Shown piece by piece: positions 1 to 8,789 of a stretch of 64,000 bases of DNA (within the stretch, counting starts at the first letter, position 1; each line of letters opens with the position of its first letter). Source of the stretch: Rhizobium sp. TH2 (lineage in GTDB: Bacteria; Pseudomonadota; Alphaproteobacteria; Rhizobiales; Rhizobiaceae); contig NZ_CP062231.1 of the NCBI RefSeq assembly GCF_024707525.1, positions 1,798,001 through 1,862,000 of the forward strand, given 5' to 3'. Made by a program: the position numbers and the translations under genes. The notes beneath the pieces were generated by a model. That model saw only the letters and a list, made by a program, of their open reading frames with translations. It had not been told where the DNA came from and searched no databases.

Positions 1-127
1 GGGCCGCAAATGCACCGCATGCCCACGCCGCTTCCATGGCACAGGCCCGCGCCGAAACTCATAGCGTCAAACGCATGTGTGTGTTTGACTTTTTCTGGGG
101 GGCATTCCGGTTGGACTTGGCGACAGC

Positions 128-844
128 TTAGAAGAAGTCGAAATACTTGTCCTTGCCCTCGATCTGGGCGGCCTGCGTCTCGTTGTCAAATTCAAACGTC
201 AGCGTGTCGCCGGTCGGCAGTTCGAGGATGAGGTTTACTCCGTCTTCCGTGACGACCTGGGTGAAGACGATGTCGTCGTAGAGGTAATAGTCCATATAGA
301 TGAAGTCGTGGTCCTTGCCGGTCAGGTCGAAATCGGTGACGGTGTCGCTGTCATAACCGGTCAGAAAGGCGAAGTGATCGGCGCCGGCGCCGCCGGTCAG
401 CGTGTCATTGCCGCGATGGCCGTAGAACCAGTCGTCGCCGCCCTTGCCGTTGAGCGTGTCGTCACCGGCAAAGCCCCACATGCTGTCCTTCTTCGCCGAA
501 CCGCTGACCATGTCGTCGCCGTCCATCAGCCCATGCAGGATGCGAAAGGGGTCGCTTTTCAGGCTGAATGCCTTGAAGATGTCGGCGGAATCAACCTCCA
601 GATTGTCGAATGTGTAAATCCGCTGGCCCTTGTTGTTGAAGAACTCGGCGCTCTCTATCGTGCCATCGGTGATGACGTTCTGGGTCTTTTCGAAGTTCTC
701 GCCTTCGAAGACCATGGACGTGCCGTCCTTGTCCTTCAGGGTGAATGTGTCGTCGATGAGTTTCGAGATAACGAGCGTCTTGCCGTCGAACTGGGAGAAG
801 TTGTCGAAATCGGGCAGTCTCTTGCCGTAGACGATCGTAGCCAT
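128..844 (-). CDS. Small RTX-type calcium-binding protein, probably secreted
   Basis: This 238-residue protein carries glycine/aspartate-rich RTX nonapeptides at about residues 108-158 (for example GGDDW, GNDTL, GAGADHF), which in the haemolysin family form a calcium-binding beta-roll. The stretch after them (DTVTDFD) is the usual exit from an RTX block. There is no N-terminal signal peptide and the C-terminus is acidic and aromatic (YFDFF), as expected of type I secretion substrates. The first 100 residues match nothing I recognise. I chose the ATG at 844 because a GAGG ribosome site lies just upstream; a longer frame to 934 would run into the aspS leader. No type I exporter genes are nearby. 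The role is unknown. Confidence 0.85.
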   Translation of the reverse strand: MATIVYGKRLPDFDNFSQFDGKTLVISKLIDDTFTLKDKDGTSMVFEGENFEKTQNVITDGTIESAEFFNNKGQRIYTFDNLEVDSADIFKAFSLKSDPFRILHGLMDGDDMVSGSAKKDSMWGFAGDDTLNGKGGDDWFYGHRGNDTLTGGAGADHFAFLTGYDSDTVTDFDLTGKDHDFIYMDYYLYDDIVFTQVVTEDGVNLILELPTGDTLTFEFDNETQAAQIEGKDKYFDFF

Positions 845-999
845 TGTGGAATCCTCATGATGCCTTGGCCGGACAAGACACGATGAGGGTTGCGCTGGGC
901 TTGTCGCGCCCTCCCGCCTTGACAAATCGGGCACATCATGCGCTTGTCCCGCCGAATTTTAACGACCCATTTCCCGGGATTCCCGGCAGGATATTCGAC

Positions 1000-2808
1000 A
1001 TGCAGGACCAACAGTTTCACCGCTACCGCAGCCATACATGCGCGGCACTCCGCAAATCCGACGTCGGCCAGACCGTGCGTATTTCCGGCTGGGTGCATCG
1101 CGTGCGCGACCACGGCGGCCTGCTGTTCATCGACCTGCGCGACCATTACGGCATGACCCAGATCGTCGTCGATCCGGATTCGCCTGCCTTCAAGGCGGCC
1201 GAGACCGTGCGCGGCGAATGGGTGATCCGTATCGACGGCCTGGTCAAGGCTCGCTCCGAGGAGACCGTCAACAAGCAGATGGCGACCGGCGAGATCGAAC
1301 TCTACGCACAGGAGATCGAAGTGCTCTCCGCCGCCAAGGAGCTGCCCTTGCCGGTGTTCGGCGAGCCCGATTATCCCGAGGACATCCGCCTGAAATACCG
1401 CTTCCTCGATCTCCGTCGCGAGACGCTGCACAAGAACATCGTCAAGCGCAGCCAGATCATCTCCGACATGCGCAACCGGATGACCGATATCGGCTTCGGC
1501 GAATATTCGACGCCGATCCTGACCGCGTCGTCGCCAGAAGGCGCGCGCGACTTCCTGGTGCCGTCGCGCATCCATCCCGGCACGTTCTTCGCGCTGCCGC
1601 AGGCGCCGCAGCAGTACAAGCAGCTTCTGATGGTGGCCGGCTTCGACCGCTATTTCCAGATCGCGCCCTGCTTCCGCGACGAAGACCCGCGCGCCGACCG
1701 CCTGCCGGGCGAATTCTACCAGCTCGACGTCGAAATGAGCTTCGTGACGCAGGAAGACGTGTGGGACACGATGGGTCCCGTGATGACCGAAGTGTTCGAG
1801 AAATTCGCCGACGGCAAGCCGGTGACCAAGGACTGGCCGCGCATTCCTTACGATGTCGCGATCCGCAAATACGGTTCCGACAAGCCTGATCTCCGCAACC
1901 CGATCGAGATGCAGAGCGTCACCGAGCATTTCGCCGGTTCGGGTTTCAAGGTGTTCGCCGGCATGATCGAGAAGAACCCGAAGGTCGAGGTCTGGGCAAT
2001 CCCGGCCAAAACGGGTGGTTCGCGCGCCTTCTGCGACCGCATGAATGCCTGGGCGCAATCGACCGGCCAGCCGGGCCTCGGCTATATCTTCTGGCGCAAG
2101 GAAGAGGACGGCACGACGGCCGGTTCCGGGCCACTCGCCAAGAACATCGGCGAAGAGCGCACCGAAGCCATCCGAACCCAGCTCGGTCTCGACGTGGGCG
2201 ACGCCTGCTTCTTCGTGGCCGGCGAACCCTCTAAATTCTACAAGTTTGCAGGCGAGGCGCGCACCAAGGCCGGCGAGGAACTGAACCTCGTCGATCGCGA
2301 CCGGTTCGAGCTGTGCTGGATCGTCGATTTCCCATTCTTCGAATACAATGACGAGGACAAGAAGGTCGACTTTGCCCACAACCCGTTCTCGATGCCGCAG
2401 GGTGGGCTGGATGCGCTGATGAGCCAGGATCCGCTTACCATCAAGGCCTATCAGTACGACGCGGTCTGCAACGGCTTCGAAATCGCCTCGGGCTCGATCC
2501 GCAACCAGTCGCCGGAACTGATGGTCAAGGCATTCGAGCTGGTGGGTCTCAGCCAGACCGACGTGGAAGAACGTTTCGGCGGCATGTACCGCGCCTTCCA
2601 GTACGGCGCCCCTCCGCATGGCGGCTGCGCCTTCGGCATCGACCGCGTCGTGATGCTGCTGGTCGGCGCCAAGAACCTGCGCGAGATCACGCTGTTCCCG
2701 ATGAACCAGCAGGCGCAGGACCTCTTGATGAACGCACCGGCCCCGGCCATGCCAAAACAGCTCATGGAGCTGTCGCTTCGGGTCATCCCACCGGTGAAGA
2801 AGGACTAA
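1000..2808 (+). CDS. aspS: Aspartate--tRNA ligase (602 aa)
   Basis: Cytoplasmic class II aminoacyl-tRNA synthetase that charges tRNA-Asp. The protein has the N-terminal OB-fold anticodon-binding region ([12 protein letters not shown], about residues 25-40), class II motif 2 ([10 protein letters not shown], about residue 225) and motif 3 (GIDRVVMLL, about residue 545). Length is normal for the bacterial long type. The start at 1000 has AGGA eight bases upstream, while the longer frame from 844 would overlap the divergent RTX gene. In alphaproteobacteria that lack AsnRS this enzyme is often non-discriminating and also charges tRNA-Asn; that cannot be decided from this window. It ends in a clear intrinsic terminator. 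Confidence 0.98.
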   Translation: MQDQQFHRYRSHTCAALRKSDVGQTVRISGWVHRVRDHGGLLFIDLRDHYGMTQIVVDPDSPAFKAAETVRGEWVIRIDGLVKARSEETVNKQMATGEIELYAQEIEVLSAAKELPLPVFGEPDYPEDIRLKYRFLDLRRETLHKNIVKRSQIISDMRNRMTDIGFGEYSTPILTASSPEGARDFLVPSRIHPGTFFALPQAPQQYKQLLMVAGFDRYFQIAPCFRDEDPRADRLPGEFYQLDVEMSFVTQEDVWDTMGPVMTEVFEKFADGKPVTKDWPRIPYDVAIRKYGSDKPDLRNPIEMQSVTEHFAGSGFKVFAGMIEKNPKVEVWAIPAKTGGSRAFCDRMNAWAQSTGQPGLGYIFWRKEEDGTTAGSGPLAKNIGEERTEAIRTQLGLDVGDACFFVAGEPSKFYKFAGEARTKAGEELNLVDRDRFELCWIVDFPFFEYNDEDKKVDFAHNPFSMPQGGLDALMSQDPLTIKAYQYDAVCNGFEIASGSIRNQSPELMVKAFELVGLSQTDVEERFGGMYRAFQYGAPPHGGCAFGIDRVVMLLVGAKNLREITLFPMNQQAQDLLMNAPAPAMPKQLMELSLRVIPPVKKD

Positions 2809-2833
2809 GCTGATAGCTTGAGCGCAAAATGAA

Positions 2834-2870
2834 ATCCCGGAAGGTATGAACTTCCGGGATTTTGTGTTTC
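2834..2870 (+). terminator. Intrinsic terminator of aspS
   Basis: A 10-bp perfect stem (2834-2843 with 2851-2860) encloses a 7-base loop and is followed by TTTGTGTTT. It lies 26 bases after the aspS stop. Confidence 0.85.
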
Positions 2871-3049
2871 CGGCAGCACCGGTACTCGCCGTAAGCATCA
2901 TTCAAGAAAACAGGCGATCTCGCATCCCGCCGGTAACCGCTATGGTTGCATTGGTCGAGTAATCGTGCTTAATCAATTCTTAATGCCTTTTCAGGGGCGA
3001 CTACCGTCGGCCGTTCAATTCTTTGATCCATCTATAATGGGAGATATTG

Positions 3050-5137
3050 ATGTCCTCACAGGCAACAGCCAGCGACGAAAACCGGGTCAACAGCTACACA
3101 ACCAGCACTCAGCAAAATTCCTCGGCGACGGCGCTGGCCGATGGCGGCTGGCTGGTGACATGGACGTCCTTCGGCCAGGATGGCGATTTCTATGGCATCT
3201 ACCAGCGGCGCTACGATGCCGATGGGGTGACGTCCGGCACGGAAACGCTGGTCAATAGCTATACTACGAGCAATCAGGCCTTTTCCTCGGTGACGGCGCT
3301 GGCTGATGGCGGCTGGTTGGTGACTTGGTCGTCCCAAGGCCAGGATGGCAGTGGTGCTGGCATCTACCAGCAGCGCTACGATGCCGAAGGCGTGGCATCC
3401 GGCACGGAAACGAGGGTCAACAGCTATACCACGGGTATGCAATCCGAATCCTTTGTGACGGCGCTGGCCGATGGCGGCTGGCTGGTGACATGGCAGTCCA
3501 ATGGCCAGGAGGGCGGTGCCTATAGCATCTACCAGCAGCGCTACGATGCTGGTGGTGTGGCATCCGGCACGGAAACGCTGGTCAATAGCTATACTACGAG
3601 CGATCAGTCCACTCCCTCGGTGACGGCGCTGGCCGATGGCGGCTGGGTCGTGACATGGTGGTCTTATGGCCAGGATGGCGGGGAAAGTGGCGTCTACCAG
3701 CAGCGCTATGATGCCGATGGCTCGGCATCCGGCACGGAAACGCAGGTCAATAGCTACACCACGCTCGCTCAGGCCTTTTCCTCGGTGACGGTGCTGGCCG
3801 ATGGCGGCTGGCTGGTGACATGGCAGTCCTGCGGACCGGATGGCGATGAGTATGGCATCCACCAGCAGCGCTACGATGCTGGTGGTGTGGCATCCGGCAC
3901 GGAAACGCTCGTCAATAGCTATACCACGGGCAATCAGTCCACTCCCTCGGTGACGACGCTGGCCGATGGCGGCTGGCTGGTGACATGGAAGTCCGATGGC
4001 CAGGATGGCAGTGGTACTGGCATCTATCAGCAACGCTACGATGCCGAAGGTGTGGCATCCGGCACGGAAACGCGGGTCAATACCTATACCACGAGCGATC
4101 AGGGCAGTCCCTCGGTGACGGCGCTGGCCGATGGCGGCTGGTTGGTGACATGGACGTCCTTTGGCGAGGATGGCCATGCTGATGGCATCTACCAGCGGCA
4201 TTTCGCTGCCGATGTCCGAGGCGGAGCACTGGCAGACCTCCTTGCCGGCACCAACTGGGACGAAACGTTGATGGGCTTTGGCGGCAATGACACGCTGGAC
4301 GGCAAGGCCGGCGACGACATTTTGATCGGCGGCTTCGGCGATGACATCTATGTGGTCGATTCCACCGGCGACCAGATACAGGAAATGGCGGTGCAGGGAA
4401 CCGATACCGTGCTGTCATCGATCAGTTTCAGTCTCGCTGGCATGTTCGGCATCGAGCACCTGACATTGACCGGTTCAGGCGATATCAATGCCACCGGCAA
4501 TGCGCTCGGCAATGTCCTCACCGGCAATTCCGGCGACAACACACTCGAGGGCGGCGACGGCGCCGACACGCTTACCGGCGGCGGCGGCGCCGACACGCTG
4601 ATCGGCGGCGACGGCAACGATATTTACGTGGTCGAATCCATCAGCGATCAGATTCAGGAACTGGCGGCGCAAGGAACCGACGAAGTGCGTGCATCGGTCG
4701 GATTCAGCCTGCTCTTGTTGGCCGATATCGAGAACCTGACATTGACCGGGCTGATGAACATCAAGGCGACCGGCAACGCCACGGCCAACAGTCTCACGGG
4801 CAATGCGGGAAAGAATGTTCTCAAGGCACTGGAGGGCGACGATATACTCGCCGGCGGCAAGGGCAAGGATACGCTGTTTGGCGGAGCCGGTATCGACACA
4901 TTCGTCTTCAACACCGATGACGATGCCGACAGGATCAAGGATTTCAATGCCAAGGGCGGCGATCATGACGTGATCGATCTTTCCGGCCTCGCTGCCATCA
5001 TCGATTTTGCCGATCTCAAGGCCAGTCACATGAGGCAGCAGAGCACGAACGTGGTCATCAATGGCACCCAGGGTGATATGATTACGCTGGAGGGCGTCAG
5101 GATCAAGGACCTCGACGCGGGCGATTTCCTGTTCTGA
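3050..5137 (+). CDS. Large RTX protein with seven 55-residue repeats (695 aa)
   Basis: The N-terminal 60% consists of seven tandem 55-residue units, each with a motif close to ADGGWLVTWxSxGQDG and ending near SGTET. They start at nucleotides 3086, 3251, 3416, 3581, 3746, 3911 and 4076. After them come RTX blocks (GGNDTLDGKAGDDIL near residue 410, others near 505 and 600) and two copies of a module containing IExLTLTG and ATGNAxxNxLTGN. The C-terminus resembles other type I secretion substrates (AGDFLF). The ATG at 3050 follows GGAGAT. The likely location is extracellular or cell-surface and calcium-dependent, perhaps adhesive, but substrate and function are not known. The track of near-identical repeats should make the gene prone to copy-number change. 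Confidence 0.85.
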   Translation: MSSQATASDENRVNSYTTSTQQNSSATALADGGWLVTWTSFGQDGDFYGIYQRRYDADGVTSGTETLVNSYTTSNQAFSSVTALADGGWLVTWSSQGQDGSGAGIYQQRYDAEGVASGTETRVNSYTTGMQSESFVTALADGGWLVTWQSNGQEGGAYSIYQQRYDAGGVASGTETLVNSYTTSDQSTPSVTALADGGWVVTWWSYGQDGGESGVYQQRYDADGSASGTETQVNSYTTLAQAFSSVTVLADGGWLVTWQSCGPDGDEYGIHQQRYDAGGVASGTETLVNSYTTGNQSTPSVTTLADGGWLVTWKSDGQDGSGTGIYQQRYDAEGVASGTETRVNTYTTSDQGSPSVTALADGGWLVTWTSFGEDGHADGIYQRHFAADVRGGALADLLAGTNWDETLMGFGGNDTLDGKAGDDILIGGFGDDIYVVDSTGDQIQEMAVQGTDTVLSSISFSLAGMFGIEHLTLTGSGDINATGNALGNVLTGNSGDNTLEGGDGADTLTGGGGADTLIGGDGNDIYVVESISDQIQELAAQGTDEVRASVGFSLLLLADIENLTLTGLMNIKATGNATANSLTGNAGKNVLKALEGDDILAGGKGKDTLFGGAGIDTFVFNTDDDADRIKDFNAKGGDHDVIDLSGLAAIIDFADLKASHMRQQSTNVVINGTQGDMITLEGVRIKDLDAGDFLF
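3086..4210 (+). repeat. Seven in-frame 165-bp tandem repeats
   Basis: Units begin exactly 165 bp apart (3086, 3251, 3416, 3581, 3746, 3911, 4076). The nucleotide sequence is strongly conserved between units, especially the GCTGGCCGATGGCGGCTGG core; the main variation is just after the NSYTT start and around the middle of each unit. The last unit decays after about 4200. Confidence 0.9.
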
Positions 5138-5176
5138 CATCCGGAAGCCGGCGCCCGCGGGGATTTCCCTTGTGCC

Positions 5177-5539
5177 TCACCACGCATCCGGCGTACGCAC
5201 CATGTGCACGACATTGGCGGGGTTCATGATCCAGCCGCCGCGAAAGCCTTCGCCGAGATCCTCGATCTGGTCGCAGCGGATAGCGCCGCCCGCTTCGAGA
5301 TGGGTCAGCGCAGCCTTGTGGTCATTCGTAAAGAGTTCGAGCCAGATCTCGGCCTGCGTATAGTTCGGCGCCTCGTCAATCCACAGACGGTTGGGGCCGA
5401 GCACGAAGCCGATGGCTGGGGCCTTGGCATCGAAGGTGGGCAGCTTCACCACATCGCGGTAGAAGCTGACAACAGCTTCGTATTGGTGCGACGGCACTTT
5501 CATGGCGATGTTGATACCGCCCTCGATCTCTGATTTCAT
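5177..5539 (-). CDS. VOC (glyoxalase/bleomycin-resistance fold) family protein
   Basis: A 120-residue single-domain vicinal-oxygen-chelate protein: it begins with a beta-strand followed by SFYRDVVKL, contains a central ELFT strand with a potential metal-ligand glutamate, and ends in a hydrophobic strand plus ANVVHMV. Substrate unknown. It follows two SRPBCC genes on the same strand (gap of 9 bases after the nearer one), so it is probably the last gene of an operon under the divergent ArsR regulator. SD sequence GGAG lies 6 bases before the ATG. Confidence 0.8.
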   Translation of the reverse strand: MKSEIEGGINIAMKVPSHQYEAVVSFYRDVVKLPTFDAKAPAIGFVLGPNRLWIDEAPNYTQAEIWLELFTNDHKAALTHLEAGGAIRCDQIEDLGEGFRGGWIMNPANVVHMVRTPDAW

Positions 5540-5548
5540 GGCTCTCTC

Positions 5549-6025
5549 CTATCTGTCTTTCCAGCCATCGACCCGTTTATCGGCATGGCGGTCGAGTACG
5601 AAGTTCGGCTCGATACCGTGTTCGAGCCAGATTTTCGCGCCGGCCAGGACCAGTGCGAAACCTTCGGTGGAGTCGAGTACTGCCTGTAGCCTGGCGTCAT
5701 CGTCACCTTTGAAGCCGCTGTTTTCGACTTCGATCCAGGTCTGGCCTGAGCGGTATTCGCGAAAACGCCATTCGACCTCTGTGGGATTGTTTTCCGTATC
5801 CCACAGGATGCGGATAAGACTGTGGGGTTCGATTGCGAGCACCCGGACATGCGTCGTGAAGCCGTACATTTCCCACGTCCAGTCGAGCTCGGCACCTGCA
5901 ACCAGGCGCGCCGAACCATGGCTGAACCAGAAGCGGGTGGTGATCGTAGGGTCGGCGAAGGCCTCGAAGACTTCGGGAACCGCACGGCGGATGAGAAGTT
6001 CGCTTCGGGCAATGAGTTCGGTCAT
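5549..6025 (-). CDS. SRPBCC/AHSA1-family protein
   Basis: A 158-residue START-like ligand-binding fold protein of the AHSA1 (activator of Hsp90 ATPase homologue 1-like) type. It opens with a membrane- or ligand-facing strand (RSELLIRRAVPEVFEAFADP) typical of the family and has the WFSHGSARLVAG and LILWD-type strands (here IRILWDTENN). Excellent SD (AGGAGG). It lies between a second SRPBCC gene and a VOC gene on the same strand. Bound ligand unknown. Confidence 0.8.
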   Translation of the reverse strand: MTELIARSELLIRRAVPEVFEAFADPTITTRFWFSHGSARLVAGAELDWTWEMYGFTTHVRVLAIEPHSLIRILWDTENNPTEVEWRFREYRSGQTWIEVENSGFKGDDDARLQAVLDSTEGFALVLAGAKIWLEHGIEPNFVLDRHADKRVDGWKDR

Positions 6026-6035
6026 GGGAGCCTCC

Positions 6036-6524
6036 TTACATCTCGATATTCTGCTCTGATGCGACGACGCCCTTCATCTCGGAGGGATAATAGCCATCAC
6101 GAAGGTTGATGCCGTATTCGACATAGGCCTTCATGCAGGCCAGCATCTGCGACCAGCCCTCGCAATTCATGTAGGACGATTTCTGGCCGCGCGCATTCTC
6201 GCGCCAACCGGTTTCGGCGATGGTGACCATGGTGCCGCCGTCGTCGAGCTGCTTGAAGCGCATCTCGACCTTGGTCTTGTAGGCGTCCTCGCCCTCGTCG
6301 ACCATCGCATCCCAGCGGAAGACGATTCTCCGGTTCTCCTCGACCTCATCGACGATGACGGGCGCCATGCCGAACCAGGTCACGGTGGTGCCGGCGACGA
6401 GCGGCGCGCTGGCGCCGCCGATCGTGGTGAAATAGCCCGAGAGCTTGGTGGGGTTAACGACGGCGTCGAAGACTTCCGCCACAGGTTTGCCGATGCGGCC
6501 GTTCACACGAAATTCCAGCGTCAT
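6036..6524 (-). CDS. SRPBCC/AHSA1-family protein
   Basis: A 162-residue START-like protein that begins MTLEFRVNGRIGKPVAEVF, with a VNPTKLSGYF segment and a conserved RWDAMVDE region. The start at 6524 is chosen because GGAGG lies 5 bases upstream; longer alternatives at 6536 and 6581 would cross the divergent ArsR start. It is the first gene of a likely three-gene operon (SRPBCC-SRPBCC-VOC) and sits 50 bases from the divergent regulator. ArsR-AHSA1 pairing is a common bacterial arrangement; the ligand is unknown. Confidence 0.8.
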   Translation of the reverse strand: MTLEFRVNGRIGKPVAEVFDAVVNPTKLSGYFTTIGGASAPLVAGTTVTWFGMAPVIVDEVEENRRIVFRWDAMVDEGEDAYKTKVEMRFKQLDDGGTMVTIAETGWRENARGQKSSYMNCEGWSQMLACMKAYVEYGINLRDGYYPSEMKGVVASEQNIEM

Positions 6525-6556
6525 GCTGTCCTCCATCGTTTGACTGGCCTCAGGAT

Positions 6557-6576
6557 ATGTTATAAAAACATAACAT
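6557..6576. promoter_or_regulatory. Palindromic operator candidate for the ArsR regulator
   Basis: ATGTTAT-N6-ATAACAT is a perfect 7-bp inverted repeat with a 6-base spacer. Its right arm ends inside the ATG of the arsR-like gene and its left arm is 33 bases from the SRPBCC start. The position suits an autorepressor site that also controls the divergent operon (inference). Confidence 0.6.
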
Positions 6577-6907
6577 GTCAATTGATTCCAAAGACGATGA
6601 GATTTTTAAAGCGCTGGCCAACGGCACGCGCCGACGGATGCTCGATGCGATGCGGGATGCACCGCAGACGACCGGGGCGCTGTGTGTCGCGTTCCCGGAT
6701 ATGGATCGCTGCACGGTCATGCTGCATCTGAAAGTGCTGGAGGGGGCGGGCCTGGTGCTGGTAACGCGCGAGGGCAGGGAGCGCTGGAACCACCTCAATG
6801 CGATGCCGATCCAGGAGATCCACGACCGCTGGATCAGCCAGTATGCGGGGCACGCGATGAGCGTGCTGACGGCGATGCAGGCGGGGATGGAGGGGCAGGC
6901 CGTGTGA
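6575..6907 (+). CDS. ArsR-family winged-helix transcriptional regulator (110 aa)
   Basis: The helix-turn-helix region starts with IFKALANGTRRRMLDAM (residues 9-25) and has the wing KVLEGAGLVLVTREGRERW (residues 50-68). No cysteine cluster for metal sensing is present; the three cysteines are scattered, so it is more like the AHSA1-linked SdpR-type regulators than a metal sensor. There is no Shine-Dalgarno sequence upstream and the candidate operator overlaps the start codon, so the mRNA may be leaderless. It is divergent from the SRPBCC-SRPBCC-VOC operon it probably represses. Confidence 0.88.
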   Translation: MSIDSKDDEIFKALANGTRRRMLDAMRDAPQTTGALCVAFPDMDRCTVMLHLKVLEGAGLVLVTREGRERWNHLNAMPIQEIHDRWISQYAGHAMSVLTAMQAGMEGQAV

Positions 6908-7224
6908 GGCGTCGAGTTTGCGTTTCGGTGGTGGGCCAGATCGTCTTGCGGATCAGGGCGTCGAGCCGCGACGGGATTGGTGCCGGCGAGCTTGCGACAG
7001 ACCTGCAGCGCGCGGACGGCGTGGTCCCACAGGATGTCGAAGGCGCGTGACGCTGGAAGAACTTGATGCGAGCCACTTTCTGATCTTCTAGCCATAATGG
7101 ACCGATTCCCTCGAAATGCCGGAATATCGCCTGCATCCCGGCGAATTTCCGCAGTGATGCGGCCGTAATCCCCTCGCAGCATCTTCCCGGCTGAGTTGAT
7201 CAGCTGACACCACAGGGGAATACG
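6908..7224. other. 317-bp gap without a supported gene
   Basis: No start with an acceptable ribosome site and family resemblance was found. A minus-strand open stretch covers 6834-7136, but its translation is arginine/proline/serine-rich and looks like a shadow of coding-like GC sequence. It could be the remnant of a decayed gene. Only the creD ribosome site at the right end is recognisable. Confidence 0.4.
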
Positions 7225-8673
7225 ATGACAGATCAAGACAATGAGATCGATCGGCAGGCTGGCGTGTTGCCGCCTTCGGCCGAAACGTTTGCCGAGCCCT
7301 CGCGGGCAGGCGGCTTTTCCACCCTCATGCGCTCGCCGGGCGTGAAATTCATCATCATCGGCGTGCTGACCGTTCTTCTGCTCATTCCGACACTGCTCGT
7401 CTGGGCACTGGTCGAGGAACGGGCCGAGCGCGCCAACGAAGTTTCCGCTCGCATCTCGGCGGGGTGGGGCGGTCCCCAGATCGTCAACGGACCCTATCTC
7501 GCCGTGCCCATGAGTGTGAACCGCAGCCAGAACAACAACGGCACCATCACCACGATGCGGGTGACGGAATGGGCGCTGCTGATGCCCGAGGAGATGAAGG
7601 TCAATACCAAGCTTGACACCGAAGCGCGAAAACTCTCGATCTATTCGCTGCCGGTCTATAACGCCAAGATGAAGTTCAGCGGCCGGTTCGGCACCGACCT
7701 GCGGCAAAGCCTGGCGCAGGTCGAGGGCGTACCAGATCTCGACCGCGCCTTCCTCGTCATGAACATCGCCGACATATCGGGCATCCGTTCCAACGCGGAT
7801 ATCAAGATCGATGGCGGCGCGGCACTGCCATTCCAGCCCGGGATGAAGAGCATAAAGGGATTGAAGAGCGGCTATTCCGAGTATGACTCCACCCAGGCCT
7901 ATGCGCAGAGCGATACCGGCATCAACCGGCCAATCGATCGTGCAATAATCGAGAAGGGCTTCACCTTCGAGATGGACCTGTCGCTCAACGGCTCGGCGAA
8001 ATTCTCGCTCGCGCCGGCGGGCCAGACCACCATGTTCACGGCATCAGCCAACTGGCCGGATCCCGGCTTCGAGGGCCTGTTCCTGCCGGAGACGAAGACG
8101 ATCACCAAGCAGGGCTTCGAGGCGGCCTGGACCATCCCCTATCTCGCGCGCGGCGTCGACAAGGTGATCGCATCCAACGTGCTGCCGCTCGGCGGCAACC
8201 TGATGTCGGTCAATCTCGTCGAGCCGGTGAAGTTCTACCAGATCGTATCGCGGACGCTGAAATACTCGGTCGGCTTCATCTCGCTGATGTTCTTCGCCGT
8301 CTTCATCATCGAGTTGAAGGGCGGCAGGATGGTGCATTGGGTGCAATATGTGCTGACCGGCCTGGCGCTGATCATCTTCTACATAATGCTGCTGGCACTC
8401 TCCGAGCATCTCGGCTTCATCATCGCCTACGGCATCGCCGCCACCGCCACGATGCTGCTCATCGCCTCCTATGTCGGCACCGTCACGGGCAGCCGACGGA
8501 GCGGGGTGTCGCTCGCGGTCGTGCTCGGCCTGTCCTATGCGGTGATGTACCTGATCCTCAGGGAGGACGAATATGCACTCCTCGCCGGTGCCCTGATCTC
8601 CTTCGTGACGATCGCGGCGACGATGTATTTCACCCGCAACATCGACTGGTCGGGCAGCCGCGAGGCGAAATGA
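7225..8673 (+). CDS. creD: Inner-membrane protein of the CreD family (482 aa)
   Basis: Cell-envelope protein of the CreD (CET) family, implicated in other bacteria in envelope integrity and response to beta-lactam or colicin stress. One N-terminal transmembrane helix (about residues 45-68, FIIIGVLTVLLLIPTLLVWAL) is followed by a large periplasmic domain with the family motif NGPYLAVP (near residue 92), then five to six C-terminal helices from about residue 345. AGGGG precedes the ATG. In enterobacteria CreD belongs to the CreBC regulon, but no creB or creC is present here. Confidence 0.88.
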   Translation: MTDQDNEIDRQAGVLPPSAETFAEPSRAGGFSTLMRSPGVKFIIIGVLTVLLLIPTLLVWALVEERAERANEVSARISAGWGGPQIVNGPYLAVPMSVNRSQNNNGTITTMRVTEWALLMPEEMKVNTKLDTEARKLSIYSLPVYNAKMKFSGRFGTDLRQSLAQVEGVPDLDRAFLVMNIADISGIRSNADIKIDGGAALPFQPGMKSIKGLKSGYSEYDSTQAYAQSDTGINRPIDRAIIEKGFTFEMDLSLNGSAKFSLAPAGQTTMFTASANWPDPGFEGLFLPETKTITKQGFEAAWTIPYLARGVDKVIASNVLPLGGNLMSVNLVEPVKFYQIVSRTLKYSVGFISLMFFAVFIIELKGGRMVHWVQYVLTGLALIIFYIMLLALSEHLGFIIAYGIAATATMLLIASYVGTVTGSRRSGVSLAVVLGLSYAVMYLILREDEYALLAGALISFVTIAATMYFTRNIDWSGSREAK

Positions 8674-8728
8674 CGATTGGGTCCGGGCGGTGCGAGCCGC
8701 CCGGATCGCTGGAGACCCTGACAGCACA

Positions 8729-8765
8729 AAAAACCCGGAAGGCTTGGCCTTCCGGGTTCCATTTT
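8729..8765. terminator. Bidirectional terminator between creD and the exported protein
   Basis: An 11-bp perfect inverted repeat (8732-8742 with 8748-8758) has an A-run on the left and CCATTTTG on the right. It lies between convergent genes and can serve both. Its core CCCGGAAG is shared with the aspS terminator. Confidence 0.75.
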
Positions 8766-8789
8766 GCGATGTTTGTTACGAACCGCCGA

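Noticed and set aside
736..2901. 721-residue open frame antisense to aspS
   Set aside because: High-GC shadow of aspS; the translation is His/Arg/Glu-rich and without family motifs, and its start has no support.
3086..4210. CRISPR-like repeat array
   Set aside because: The repeats are 165 bp, in frame and code for protein; there are no short repeats with unique spacers.
6550..7707. Long minus-strand frame through the gap after the ArsR gene
   Set aside because: It overlaps the ArsR gene and creD and reads as low-complexity Arg/His/Pro; kept only as a note in the gap entry.
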